This document shows, piece by piece, positions 1 through 8,291 of a stretch of 64,000 nt of DNA. This stretch comes from Bradyrhizobium barranii subsp. apii (GTDB lineage Bacteria; Pseudomonadota; Alphaproteobacteria; Rhizobiales; Xanthobacteraceae). The first letter of the stretch is position 1. Every line of letters begins with the position of its first letter. The position numbers and the translations under genes were made by a program. The notes beneath the pieces are model-generated. The model did no database searches and was not told where the DNA came from. It saw nothing but the letters and a program-made list of their open reading frames with translations. The stretch covers positions 2,230,501 to 2,294,500 of the forward strand of contig NZ_CP096255.1 in the NCBI RefSeq assembly GCF_011516635.5, given 5' to 3'.

Positions 1-491
1 CCGCGCGCCTCGACGAGGATCCGTACGAGGCGCTGCTGTCGGATGCGTTCTGGCATCGCCCCATGGCCGATCTTGCGCGGATTCATGCTGCGGCCGGCGG
101 TGCCGTGTGGCTGAGCCGGTTCGACCATCGCCCGGCGCTGGAGCCGTTCCTGTCGCAGGGGCCGACACACGGTGCGGACAACGCCTGCCTGTGGGCGCAT
201 CTGCCTGATTTCATCGATCGGCCGATCCTCAAGCGCAAGGGCGGGCCGATGACGCCGGCCGACATTGATGTCGCGGCGCGGTTTCAGGCGAGCGTCTTGC
301 GCTTCGTCACGACCGGCAGGCCGGATGTCGCGCAAGCCTGGCCGCGGTTCGAGCCGGGCCATGAGCCGCTCGCGATCTTCGGCCAGCCGTTTCACATCGT
401 GCCGCTCAACGACGGCGCGCGCTTCCGCGTATGGGCGGAGCTATCGGCGCAGTCCGGACCTACGAAACAGCAGCGAGCGATCGCTCCATGA
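1..491 (+). CDS. Type-B carboxylesterase, C-terminal part (5' truncated by window edge)
   Basis: The window opens inside this gene; the frame runs from base 3 and 162 residues are visible. The segment SDAFWHRP followed by an AGG-VWLSRFDHRP stretch is typical of the C-terminal third of type-B carboxylesterase/lipase alpha/beta hydrolases. THGAD would carry the catalytic His (family motif HG-x-E/D), followed by a conserved W-x-x-F-x-x-G-x-P-like ending, here seen as WPRFEPG. The Ser and acidic residues lie upstream of the window. Substrate cannot be told. Its 3' end overlaps the tail of the opposing GNAT gene by 32 bp. Confidence 0.75.
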   Translation, partial: ARLDEDPYEALLSDAFWHRPMADLARIHAAAGGAVWLSRFDHRPALEPFLSQGPTHGADNACLWAHLPDFIDRPILKRKGGPMTPADIDVAARFQASVLRFVTTGRPDVAQAWPRFEPGHEPLAIFGQPFHIVPLNDGARFRVWAELSAQSGPTKQQRAIAP

Positions 492-921
492 TGATCGTGC
501 GCTCATCGCCAAAGTAACTGTCACGCACGGCCTTGAACCCGAGCCGTGCGTAGAAGGATTCCGCGGTGACGGAAGACGGGACGGTCAACAAAGCGATCTC
601 TCGCTCGCGCGCGATGCGTTCGATCTCGGCCATCAGGAACTTGCCGATCCCCTGCGCCTGAACGTCGGGAGCCACGAAGACCGTGCGGACGACGCTTCCG
701 TCAAGGCTCGCCGTTCCAACGACGCGGCCGCCAAGGGCGGCAACAAGGACCGTGCGTTTGCGGATCAGCTCCAGAACGGCGGTCGGGCTGAAGCTATGCT
801 CGACCCGCTCGATGATCTCGTCTGTGTAATCCCTCGCATTTGTCTCGCGCAGTGCGCGCAGAATGACGGCGCTGATTTCGCCGCTATCCTCTTCGCGCGC
901 CGGGCGGATGCTGCAATCCAT
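460..921 (-). CDS. GNAT family N-acetyltransferase
   Basis: 153 residues starting MDCSIRPA, a normal size for a single-domain GNAT that moves an acetyl group from acetyl-CoA to an amine. The acetyl-CoA pyrophosphate loop is visible as QAQGIGKFL (about residues 88-96), preceded by the beta-4 strand VRTVFVAP. The C-terminal FYARLGFKAV (about 123-132) is the usual motif-B end. The open frame continues far upstream, but that is the shadow of the GMC gene, so the ATG at 921 just after the GMC stop is chosen. It is probably co-transcribed with the GMC oxidoreductase. The acceptor is unknown. Confidence 0.85.
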   Translation of the reverse strand: MDCSIRPAREEDSGEISAVILRALRETNARDYTDEIIERVEHSFSPTAVLELIRKRTVLVAALGGRVVGTASLDGSVVRTVFVAPDVQAQGIGKFLMAEIERIAREREIALLTVPSSVTAESFYARLGFKAVRDSYFGDERTIIMERSLAAVS

Positions 922-953
922 TGATCCCTCCACCTCCCGGCAGTCGCTAGCCC

Positions 954-2651
954 TCACTGCATTATCGCCGCAGCGATCTTCTCCGCCGACATCAGCACCG
1001 GAAAATTGGTGTTGGCGCACGGCACCACGGGGAAGATCGAGGCGTCGACGACGCGCAGGCCCTGAATACCTTTGACGCGGCCCTGGTTGTCCACCACCGC
1101 CATCGGATCGTCGGCCCGGCCCATGCGGCATGAGCACGAGGCGTGCCACACCCCGATGGTCGCCTTGCGGACGAAGGCTTCCAGTGCATCGTCGTCGTTC
1201 ATCACCTGGTCGAAGGTGAAACCTTCGACGACGAAATTGTCGATCAGGTAGTGGCGCAGCGCCGCCGGCCCGTCCATCAAGGTCGCGGCGATCTTGGTCA
1301 GGATCCTGTTTTTGGTATTGACCACGCCGATCTTGCGCACCTTGTCGGTATAGGCGGCCGGAAACGGCTTGTCCGTCACCGCTTTCACCACGTCGCTCAT
1401 CTGCACGGCCGCCATCTTGCGGAAGCCGCTCATCAGGCGGTCGAGGTCGCGGCGGTCGGACAGCAGATTGAACTCGACGATCGGCTCGGCGGCGGGATCG
1501 CGCGAGGCGAGCTTGACCTGTCCGGTCTCGGAATAGGTCTTGTTGACGAAGGTCAGCAGCGAGCCGATCTGCTCGCCGACCGCGTGCCAGGCCGATTTGC
1601 TGAGCAGGACGACGAACATGTCGCCCTTCGGTACGCCCGACAGCCCGGATGAATAACGCAGGCCAAGCTGCATGTGGCGCCTGGTGTGCTCGTTCATGCG
1701 CGCGCCGCGGCGGACAAAGGACGACAGCGAAATCGAAGGATGATCCATCAGGCGCTGACCGACGCCTGCCAGCCCCATCAGGACGGGAATGCCCATATCC
1801 TTGAGGTGACCGACCGGGCCGATGCCGGCGCGCAGGAGATGCGCCGGCGAATGGATCGCGCCGCTGGAGAGGATGATCTCGCGGCCGCGGAATTCCTGTT
1901 CCCGTCCGTCGACCATCGCCTTCACGCCGACGCATTGCGTGCCTTCGAACAGCAGCTCTCTGACCTGCGTGTTGGTGGAGATGGTGAGATTGGCGCGCTT
2001 GCGCGTGTCGCGATCGAGATAACCCATCGCGGCCGAGACGCGTTGCTCGGCCTGATTGGAATGCGTCACCGGAAAATAGCCGTCGACGAACTCGCCGTTC
2101 TGGTCCGGCACGAACTGATGGCCGGCTTGGTGGAAGGCGTTGGCGAACGCCTGCGAATGCCGCGTCCAGTGTTCACGTGGAATTCTGCGTACCGGAATTC
2201 GGCCGTCCTTGCCGTGGTACGGGCCGTCGAAATCGAGGTCGCGCTCGACCTTCTTGAAGAAAGGCAGCACGTCGTTCCAGCTCCAGCCGTCGGCGCCCCG
2301 CGCGTCCCATTCATCGTAGTCGGTCGGTGCGCCGCGGTTGGCCATCTGGCCGTTGATCGACGAGCCGCCGCCCAGCACGCGCGCCTGCTCGTATCTGCGT
2401 AAGGGAGGACGCGCTTCGTTCGGATTGTTGTGGCTGACGATCTGGGTCGTGACCTTGAGTTCGGTCCAGTGGAAGCGGGGATCGAAATAGGCCGTGCCCG
2501 GATAGCTGTCCCTGATCTCGGCGGGCTCGTTGCCGGGCGGTGTGTCCTGTCCGGCCTCGCACAGCAGGACCTTGTTGGCGCTCTTTGCGGAGAGTCGGTG
2601 GGCCAGCACGGACCCCGCCGAGCCGCCGCCGACGATAATGAAGTCGTACAC
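954..2651 (-). CDS. GMC family oxidoreductase (choline/alcohol dehydrogenase-like)
   Basis: 565 residues, the usual length of bacterial GMC flavoproteins that oxidise primary alcohols with FAD. The N-terminus holds the dinucleotide fold VGGGSAGSVLA (residues 7-17). The second GMC signature appears as LSSGAIHSPAHLLRAGIGP near residue 265, and the C-terminus has GVWHASCSCRMG (about 498-509) with the active-site His, then ANTNFPV with the second catalytic position. There is no signal peptide, so it is probably cytosolic. Family is secure; substrate (choline, polyethylene glycol or other alcohol) is not. Confidence 0.9.
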   Translation of the reverse strand: MYDFIIVGGGSAGSVLAHRLSAKSANKVLLCEAGQDTPPGNEPAEIRDSYPGTAYFDPRFHWTELKVTTQIVSHNNPNEARPPLRRYEQARVLGGGSSINGQMANRGAPTDYDEWDARGADGWSWNDVLPFFKKVERDLDFDGPYHGKDGRIPVRRIPREHWTRHSQAFANAFHQAGHQFVPDQNGEFVDGYFPVTHSNQAEQRVSAAMGYLDRDTRKRANLTISTNTQVRELLFEGTQCVGVKAMVDGREQEFRGREIILSSGAIHSPAHLLRAGIGPVGHLKDMGIPVLMGLAGVGQRLMDHPSISLSSFVRRGARMNEHTRRHMQLGLRYSSGLSGVPKGDMFVVLLSKSAWHAVGEQIGSLLTFVNKTYSETGQVKLASRDPAAEPIVEFNLLSDRRDLDRLMSGFRKMAAVQMSDVVKAVTDKPFPAAYTDKVRKIGVVNTKNRILTKIAATLMDGPAALRHYLIDNFVVEGFTFDQVMNDDDALEAFVRKATIGVWHASCSCRMGRADDPMAVVDNQGRVKGIQGLRVVDASIFPVVPCANTNFPVLMSAEKIAAAIMQ

Positions 2652-2846
2652 GATTGGCGTTTCCTCTTGGTCTTGTCCGGGAAACGTAGCGCGTTATTTT
2701 CCCGAGGTCACGTCGGCATTGCCGCGACAGTTCGTAACTCCCATTGCTTGCCTGGCAACCACGATCGTGCAATTCTTCTGGCAGCGCCGATTTGATCCTC
2801 AGCTTGCGGGCGCTTCTACAAATGCAGCTAAAGAGACGTAGCTAAA

Positions 2847-3683
2847 TTGACTAGCCAGTCCTGCATCCCCCGCATAGCGAGAACGATCGGCCATTCCGAA
2901 TGGGAGGGGCCAAATGAGATTGCTGCCATCGCGGACGTGCATGGGAATCGTCCGGCACTTGAAGCCGTCCTTGCGGACATTGCGATGCTCGGCATCGACG
3001 AGGTCGTGAATCTCGGCGACCACGTCAGTGGCCCGCTCGAGGCAGCGAGGACCGCGGATCTGTTGATGGCGCGAGGCTTTCCGTCGATACGGGGCGATCA
3101 GGATCGAATCCTCGTCGAGCTCTGGCAGGCCGGCGGCTCCCCTCGCAGCGATTTCCGTGAGCTCGCGCGCAAGCATTTCGACTGGATGGCAAGCATGCCG
3201 TCCACGCTCACGTATAAGGAACGGGTGTTCCTGTGCCATGGATCGCCAACGGACGACGCTGCTTTCTGGCTCGACCACATCGCCGACGACGGCTGCCCGC
3301 GCCCGAGCGGCATCGACGCGATCGAGGCTGAAGCTGGGGGGATCGACGCCGAGATCATCCTGTGCGCCCACACCCACATTCCGCGCGTGGTGCGTTTGAG
3401 GGATGGCCGGCTGGTCGTGAATCCCGGCAGCGTCGGGTTGCCCGGTTATGACGGGAAGGCGCCCGTGCCCTACGTGGTCGAGGTCGGTACGCCGCATGCG
3501 TGCTACGCGATTCTGGAGCATGCCGGCGCAGGCTGGTCCGCGACGATCCGCTACGTGCCCTACGACACCGCGGCCATGGCCGCACTGGCGCGCAGCAAAG
3601 GCATGCTCAGCTGGGCAAGCGCGATTGCGACGGGTTGGGTTCAGCGGGAGGGGAGGGAGGCCGACGCCTCCGTCACGCCCTGA
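2847..3683 (+). CDS. Calcineurin-like metallophosphoesterase (YfcE/ApaH-like), start disturbed
   Basis: The metal-binding motifs are clear: IADVHGN near the start, NLGDHVSG, GDQDR, CHGSP, and CAHTH followed by VNPGSVGLPG. This is the compact phosphodiesterase/diadenosine-polyphosphatase-like fold binding two metals. Relatives begin directly at M-R-I-A-A-I-A-D. Here the well-spaced Shine-Dalgarno GGAGGGG (2903-2909) and ATG at 2914 are one base out of frame with that sequence. The only in-frame ATG is 2847, which adds an unconserved 24-residue leader. This looks like a one-base deletion after 2916, or an assembly error. Function is otherwise expected to be intact. Confidence 0.7.
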   Translation: MTSQSCIPRIARTIGHSEWEGPNEIAAIADVHGNRPALEAVLADIAMLGIDEVVNLGDHVSGPLEAARTADLLMARGFPSIRGDQDRILVELWQAGGSPRSDFRELARKHFDWMASMPSTLTYKERVFLCHGSPTDDAAFWLDHIADDGCPRPSGIDAIEAEAGGIDAEIILCAHTHIPRVVRLRDGRLVVNPGSVGLPGYDGKAPVPYVVEVGTPHACYAILEHAGAGWSATIRYVPYDTAAMAALARSKGMLSWASAIATGWVQREGREADASVTP

Positions 3684-3688
3684 CGCGT

Positions 3689-3709
3689 CTCGTTCCGGCC
3701 GGCAACGAG
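3689..3709. terminator. Candidate bidirectional hairpin between convergent genes
   Basis: CTCGTT and AACGAG form a 6-bp stem around a GC-rich, self-complementary CCGGCCGG centre. It sits in the 42-bp gap between the convergent phosphoesterase and racemase genes. There is no T-run on either side, so termination is inferred from position only. Confidence 0.35.
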
Positions 3710-3725
3710 GGGCAGCGGGGCTCGT

Positions 3726-4454
3726 TCAGCGCAAGAATGGCACGGGATGGGCCGCGCGATAGAAGAAGTTGATCAACGTGTTGATGTCGAACACCGGAAG
3801 GCCCGAGACTTCGGCGACGTCCCGCGAGAACGGGCACATGTTGGTGCATTCGAACAGGATCGCGCCCGGGTTTTTGCAGGACGCCATGAAAGCTTCCGTC
3901 ATCTCGATCATCTCGGCGCGCAGCACGTCGGTGTCCAGTTCCTCGCGGCCGAGAATGTAGGTTGCGGGAAACTGCGCATCGGGCTTCATGCCCTGGATCT
4001 GGACGGGAATCTCGTCCGGCGACCAGCCGACCCCGCGGAAATGCCCCTCGTTCATGTGGTGGCCGCGTTCGGTGAAGATGCCGATGACCTTGCCCGGCGG
4101 CAGCATGGCATGGATCAACGGTGCCTGGATCAGGCTCGAGGTGAAGACCGGGATGTTCACGGCTGCCGCGAGCTGCTGCTGAAATGGCGCGAGGAAGCCG
4201 CAGCTCGTGGTGATCGCCTTGACGCCGTCGGCTTCCAGCTCGCGGGCCGCCGCGATGAACGGCTCGAGCAGGGCGGGATCGGGATGGTCGCCCATGATCC
4301 TTGTGGCGTGTGCGCCGCGCACGATCTTGTAGCGCACCGGGAAATCATAGGAGAGCGCATTGCCGATGTCGCCGCGCGGGCGCGGGAAGCGGGTATCGAG
4401 CATCAGGATGCCGATCGTCTCGCCGTAATTCGTGAAGCCGCCGCGGAGTTTCAT
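3726..4454 (-). CDS. Aspartate/glutamate racemase-family protein (first copy)
   Basis: 242 residues of the Asp/Glu/hydantoin racemase and arylmalonate decarboxylase superfamily. Both positions for the cofactor-free two-base mechanism hold cysteine: TTSCGFL (about residue 85) and FECTNM (about 202). Start ATG 4454 is preferred over the in-frame GTG at 4466 because GTGGGGA lies 6-8 bases before it. It lies downstream of the leftward ABC-transporter genes and resembles the protein encoded at 12455-13198 (shared GILML-x-x-RFPR, AITT-x-CGFL and ECTNM). Racemisation, isomerisation or decarboxylation of an amino or 2-substituted dicarboxylic acid are all possible. Confidence 0.85.
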   Translation of the reverse strand: MKLRGGFTNYGETIGILMLDTRFPRPRGDIGNALSYDFPVRYKIVRGAHATRIMGDHPDPALLEPFIAAARELEADGVKAITTSCGFLAPFQQQLAAAVNIPVFTSSLIQAPLIHAMLPPGKVIGIFTERGHHMNEGHFRGVGWSPDEIPVQIQGMKPDAQFPATYILGREELDTDVLRAEMIEMTEAFMASCKNPGAILFECTNMCPFSRDVAEVSGLPVFDINTLINFFYRAAHPVPFLR

Positions 4455-4493
4455 GGGTGTCCCCACCGATTCGGAATGGTCGTGCCAGGCAGT

Positions 4494-5252
4494 CTAATGC
4501 GTCTCGTGAAACCGGCTGAGGAAGGACTTCAGCCGTTCGCTGCGGGGCTGGCGGATGGTCTCTTCGGGCGTGCCGATCTCGGCCATGATGCCGTCGTTCA
4601 TGAAGCCGACGCGGGTGGAGACGTCGGCGGCGAAGGCCATCTCGTGCGTCACCAGCACCATGGTCATGCCTTCGCTCGCGAGGCTGCGGATGACGGACAG
4701 GACTTCGCCGACGAGTTCGGGATCGAGCGCCGAGGTCGGCTCGTCGAACAGCATCACGTCTGGCTTCATCGCGAGCGCCCGCGCGATCGCGACGCGCTGC
4801 TTCTGGCCGCCGGAGAGGCGGCTCGGAAAGGCGTCGGCCTTGTCGGCGAGGCCGACCTTGGCGAGCAAATCGCGGCCAAGCGCATCGGCGTCGTTTCGCG
4901 CCATGCCCTTCACCTGCACCGGCCCCTCTGTGACGTTGGCGAGCACCGACATGTGCGGGAACAGATTAAAGTGCTGGAACACCATGCCGACGCTGCGCCG
5001 AAGCAGCGCGAGCTGCGCATCGCCGGCGGCGCGCATGCCTTTGCCGAAGGCGAATTTATGCGTGCCGATCGCAAGCGCGCCCTGCTGCGGCATTTCCAGG
5101 AGATTCAGGCAGCGCAGGAAGGTGGACTTGCCCGAGCCGGAGGCGCCGATCAATGTGACGACCTCGCCGCGGGCAACCGAGAGCGAGACGCCCTTGAGCA
5201 CCTCATGGTCGCCGAACGCCTTGTGGATGTTGTCAGCGATCAGAGCACTCAT
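4494..5252 (-). CDS. Polar amino-acid ABC transporter, ATP-binding protein
   Basis: 252 residues with Walker [10 protein letters not shown] (about 36-44), a Q-loop FQHFNLFPH, signature [15 protein letters not shown], Walker [13 protein letters not shown] and the switch His in VTHEMAFA. The FNLFPH Q-loop is characteristic of the HisP/GlnQ polar amino-acid class. The start at 5252 overlaps the permease stop by four bases (ATGA), showing translational coupling. The longer open frame upstream belongs to the permease's shadow. The complex energises uptake of the substrate used by the divergent operon. Confidence 0.95.
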   Translation of the reverse strand: MSALIADNIHKAFGDHEVLKGVSLSVARGEVVTLIGASGSGKSTFLRCLNLLEMPQQGALAIGTHKFAFGKGMRAAGDAQLALLRRSVGMVFQHFNLFPHMSVLANVTEGPVQVKGMARNDADALGRDLLAKVGLADKADAFPSRLSGGQKQRVAIARALAMKPDVMLFDEPTSALDPELVGEVLSVIRSLASEGMTMVLVTHEMAFAADVSTRVGFMNDGIMAEIGTPEETIRQPRSERLKSFLSRFHETH

Positions 5253-5911
5253 CGATGCGCCCCCATTTTCAGCTCGACCCGGTCGGCAACCAGCGTCAGC
5301 GGGAACAGCACGACGAAATAGAGCACGGCAATCGTGGTGTAGACCTCGAGCGGCTTGTAGCTCGACGCCGTGATGACCGTGCCCTGATAGAGGAGGTCGC
5401 CGACCGCGACCACCGACACCAGCGAGGTGTTCTTGAGCTGCATGATGGTCTGGTTGATGAAGGAGGGGATCATCACCTGCGTCGCCTGCGGCAGCACGAT
5501 GCGGCGAAAGATCTTGCCGCGGCGCATGCCGATGGCGCGGCCGGCCTCCCACTGGCCGGTGTCGACGGCCTCGATGCCACCGCGGAAGATTTCCGCATAG
5601 AACGAGCCGGCATAGAGCGACAGCGCGATGAAGCAGGCCATCGCCGGCGACATGTCGACGCCGATCAGCACGGGCAGGGCGTAGTAGACCCAGATCAGCT
5701 GCACCAGCAGCGGCGTGCAGCGGAACACCTCGATATAGAGACGCAACGGCACCGTGACCCAGCGCGGTGCCGTCGTGCGCAGGATGCCGACGAACAGTCC
5801 GATGGCGAGACCCGCGACCACCGTGGTCACCGTGTAATACACGGTGACCAGGAGCCCTTGGCAGATCAGGCCCCAATACGGCTTGAGCGCCGCGAAGTCC
5901 CAGACGTACAT
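5249..5911 (-). CDS. Polar amino-acid ABC transporter, permease
   Basis: 220 residues with a HisM/GlnP-type layout of about five membrane helices. The N-terminal [16 protein letters not shown] segment begins the first helix. The EAA loop reads [24 protein letters not shown] split around the conserved EAGRAIG and LPQA. Start MYVWDFAAL at 5911 is chosen because upstream extension would run into the binding-protein gene, whose stop lies at 5922. Probably a homodimer, since only one permease gene is present. Confidence 0.93.
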   Translation of the reverse strand: MYVWDFAALKPYWGLICQGLLVTVYYTVTTVVAGLAIGLFVGILRTTAPRWVTVPLRLYIEVFRCTPLLVQLIWVYYALPVLIGVDMSPAMACFIALSLYAGSFYAEIFRGGIEAVDTGQWEAGRAIGMRRGKIFRRIVLPQATQVMIPSFINQTIMQLKNTSLVSVVAVGDLLYQGTVITASSYKPLEVYTTIAVLYFVVLFPLTLVADRVELKMGAHR

Positions 5912-5921
5912 CGATCGACCG

Positions 5922-6758
5922 TCAGAACTGCACTTCGGGCGGGAGATCGTCGGCGGTGAGGCCGACCGCCTCAAAACCCTTGAGCATCCATTCGCGGGTC
6001 TGGCCCATCGCGCGGTTGTAGTCGGCCCAGGCGCTGAGGAAATCCTTGTAGCGGCGGTCGCTCTCGGCGCGGATACCCATGTTGGTCGGCAGCGTCAGCA
6101 GCGGGCGCGGAATGGCGAGATCGCCGAGGTTCGGGTTCTTCTTCAGCGTCGAGACCGAAAGCACCGCCAGCGAGACGTTGCAGTCGGCACGTCCCGTCGC
6201 AACCGCCAGGATCGCCTCGTCGCGGTTCTTGAAGCCGAGGATGGTCGCCTTCGGACAGTAGCGGCGCGCGATCGTCTCATGGGTCGAGCCGATGTCGACG
6301 GCGATCTTGACCTCGGGCTTGTTGAGCTCGGCCCAGGTCTGCGGCTTGGCAAAGCCCTTCTTGGTGATGACGGTGAAGGAGTGCACCAGGATCGGCGTCG
6401 AGAAGTCGATGACGAGCGCGCGCTCCGGCGTCGGGTTCACGGCGAAGGCGAGGTCGACCTTGTCGGCCTGGAGATCGAGGATCTGGTTGCCCCAGGTCGA
6501 TTCCAGCGTCTCGACCTTGGCGCCCAGCTTGCCGGCGATGTCCTTGGCCATGTCGATGCAGGCGCCCGACCATTCGTTGGTGGCGAGGTCCTTATGGAAA
6601 TAGGGCTCCTGGCCGACGATGACAGCGACGCGCAGCACGCCATTCTTCTTGATGCGGTCGAGCGTGGAGGCCGGCGCATCGGCCTTGGCCGAGCCGCTCG
6701 CGGCGGCGATCGCTGCGCCTGCCAGCGCGACGGTGGTGAGAGCATCCCTGCGATTCAT
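5922..6758 (-). CDS. Amino-acid ABC transporter substrate-binding protein
   Basis: 278 residues of the SBP family 3 type. An N-terminal export signal (MNRRDALTTVALAGAAIAAA, cut near A-K-A-D) is followed by a GVLRVAV strand and the DLAFAVNPTPERA hinge segment. The RR pair makes a Tat route conceivable. It is the first gene of a leftward transporter operon, reading away from the strong -10-like AATAAT (6806-6811). Periplasmic ligand delivery to the permease at 5249-5911. Ligand is unknown; context suggests an amino acid or amino-acid-like sulfonate/phosphonate (inference). Confidence 0.93.
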   Translation of the reverse strand: MNRRDALTTVALAGAAIAAASGSAKADAPASTLDRIKKNGVLRVAVIVGQEPYFHKDLATNEWSGACIDMAKDIAGKLGAKVETLESTWGNQILDLQADKVDLAFAVNPTPERALVIDFSTPILVHSFTVITKKGFAKPQTWAELNKPEVKIAVDIGSTHETIARRYCPKATILGFKNRDEAILAVATGRADCNVSLAVLSVSTLKKNPNLGDLAIPRPLLTLPTNMGIRAESDRRYKDFLSAWADYNRAMGQTREWMLKGFEAVGLTADDLPPEVQF

Positions 6759-6805
6759 GGTCTTTGTCTCCCTGGAATCTGGGTCGGATCGTGTCCGGCC
6801 TCTGG

Positions 6806-6834
6806 ATTATTTCTGTATTCAGGATAAAATGCAA
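6806..6834 (-). promoter_or_regulatory. Probable promoter of the leftward ABC operon overlapped by an operator-like site
   Basis: On the minus strand TTGCAT (6829-6834), a 17-base spacer and AATAAT (6806-6811, 5/6 match to TATAAT) form a plausible sigma-70 promoter 50-75 bases before the binding-protein ATG. The -35 and spacer coincide with the 21-bp element at 6814-6834, as expected for repression by steric block. Confidence 0.5.
6814..6834 (+). promoter_or_regulatory. Operator-like site 1 (mirror copy of 6935-6955)
   Basis: Reads TGTATTCAG-N4-AAATGCAA. The reverse complement of 6935-6955 gives the same sequence at 18 of 21 positions. It partly overlaps a second palindrome, AATAC-G-GTATT at 6833-6843. 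The likely binder is the GntR/FCD protein encoded at 13298 (inference). Confidence 0.5.
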
Positions 6835-6934
6835 TACGGTATTTCGAGTTGCTGGCCATTTGGGCGGCAAGGCAGAAATGAGCCCAATATCTTGGCAGGA
6901 TTGCGCAAAATTCCTGATAGGGAGGGGTTGTAAA

Positions 6935-6955
6935 TTGCATTTAAGTCTGAATACA
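6935..6955 (-). promoter_or_regulatory. Operator-like site 2 (mirror copy of 6814-6834)
   Basis: Reads TTGCATTT-N4-CTGAATACA on the plus strand, the inverted counterpart of site 1, ending 40 bases before the GTG start of the rightward operon. Two oppositely oriented sites 121 bp apart in a divergent promoter region suggest coordinated control of uptake and catabolism. Confidence 0.5.
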
Positions 6956-6995
6956 AGACTGAACGCAATGTGGAAGTGAGCTGAAGGAGAGGCCT

Positions 6996-7913
6996 GTGCG
7001 CGCCCTATTCGTCGATGCGAACGAGACCCTGGCAGCGGTGACCGACAAGCTGCTGGCCTCGCAGAAGCTGCCGGTCAGCATCAACCGCAATCCCTCGATC
7101 AAGCCCGACGATCTGCCCGGCCTGCTCGGCGATGCCGAAATCATGATCGTCGACCACACGGCGGTGCCATCAGCGATTGCCGAGAAGTGCGCGAAGCTGA
7201 AGCACGTCGTCTTCCTCGGCACCGGCGCGCGCAGCTACATGAATCCGGAAGAGCTCGCCGAGCGCGGCATCTCCGTCCACACCATCAAGGGTTATGGCGA
7301 CACCGCGGTTGCCGAATGCGCGATCGCGCTGATGTGGGCTTCCGCGAAGAGCTTTGGCGAGATGGATCGCGGCATGCGCGAGGGCAACTGGCTGCGCCGT
7401 GATGCAATGCAGCTCACCGGCAAGACGCTCGGCCTGATCGGTTTTGGCGGCATCGCCGCGGAGGCCGCCCGCATGGCGGCGGGCTGCGGCATGAAGGTGA
7501 TCGCCTGGAACAGGACGCCGAAGACCCATCCCGGCGTCGAGTTCGTTTCGCTGGAGAAGCTGCTGGCCGAGAGCCACGTCATCTCGCTGCACCTCCTGCT
7601 CAACGACGAGACCAAGGGTCTTCTGTCGCGTGAGCGCATCGCCCAGATGCGCCCCGGCAGCATTCTGATCAACACGGCGCGCGGCGCTGTGGTCGATGAA
7701 GACGCAATGCTGGATGCGCTGCGCTCCGGCCACATCGGTCACGCCGGTCTTGACGTCTTCACCGTCGAGCCGCTGCCGGCGGGGCATCCCGTTACAAAAC
7801 TGCCGAACGTGACGCTATCGGCGCATTCGGCGTTCCGCACGCCCGAGGCGAGCGACAACCTCATTGGTGCTGCGCTCGACCACTGCCGCCGCATCATCGC
7901 CACCGGCAAGTAA
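6996..7913 (+). CDS. D-2-hydroxyacid dehydrogenase, NAD(P)-binding
   Basis: 305 residues. The Rossmann motif GFGGIAAEAAR begins near residue 149. The family signatures LLLNDETKGLLSRE, NTARGAVVDEDAML (with the substrate-binding Arg) and LSAHSAFRT (catalytic His) are in place. It reversibly converts a 2-keto acid to a D-2-hydroxy acid. GTG start with AAGGAGAG seven bases upstream. First gene of a tight rightward operon (spacing 3-15 bp or overlap), so it probably reduces or regenerates the keto acid made by the downstream aminotransferase. Substrate unknown. Confidence 0.92.
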   Translation: MRALFVDANETLAAVTDKLLASQKLPVSINRNPSIKPDDLPGLLGDAEIMIVDHTAVPSAIAEKCAKLKHVVFLGTGARSYMNPEELAERGISVHTIKGYGDTAVAECAIALMWASAKSFGEMDRGMREGNWLRRDAMQLTGKTLGLIGFGGIAAEAARMAAGCGMKVIAWNRTPKTHPGVEFVSLEKLLAESHVISLHLLLNDETKGLLSRERIAQMRPGSILINTARGAVVDEDAMLDALRSGHIGHAGLDVFTVEPLPAGHPVTKLPNVTLSAHSAFRTPEASDNLIGAALDHCRRIIATGK

Positions 7914-7928
7914 AGTTAAGGACATCCC

Positions 7929-8282
7929 ATGTCGGATATCACCCGCATCGACCAGAACGCCCGCCGCAGCCGCGCTTCCGTGTTCGGCGATCTCGTTTTC
8001 CTCGCAGGTCAGGTGGCGGACACCAAGACCGCTGATATCACCCAGCAAACGAAAGAGGCGCTGGCGAAGGTCGACGACATGCTGGCGCGCGCCGGCACCG
8101 ACAAATCGCGCCTGCTCAGCGTGCAGGTCTGGCTTAGGAACATGGACGATTTCGACGCCATGAACGCGGTCTATGATGCGTGGGTCGTGCCGGGCAACAC
8201 GCCGACCCGCGCCTGCGGCAAGGTCGAACTCGCCGATCCCGCCTTCCGTATCGAGGTGATCGCGATCGCCGCGCGCAGTTGA
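7929..8282 (+). CDS. RidA/YjgF family imine-enamine deaminase
   Basis: 117 residues, normal family size. Visible signatures are FLAGQVAD, a QTKEALAKVDDMLARAG helix, VQVWLRNMDDFDAMN and the C-terminal TRACGKVELADPAFRIEV, whose Arg binds the substrate carboxylate. RidA proteins hydrolyse reactive enamine/imine intermediates released by PLP enzymes and amino-acid oxidases. Both enzyme types are encoded just downstream, which fits a role in clearing intermediates of this pathway. Probably a cytosolic trimer. Confidence 0.93.
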   Translation: MSDITRIDQNARRSRASVFGDLVFLAGQVADTKTADITQQTKEALAKVDDMLARAGTDKSRLLSVQVWLRNMDDFDAMNAVYDAWVVPGNTPTRACGKVELADPAFRIEVIAIAARS

Positions 8283-8291
8283 GGCTCGGCC

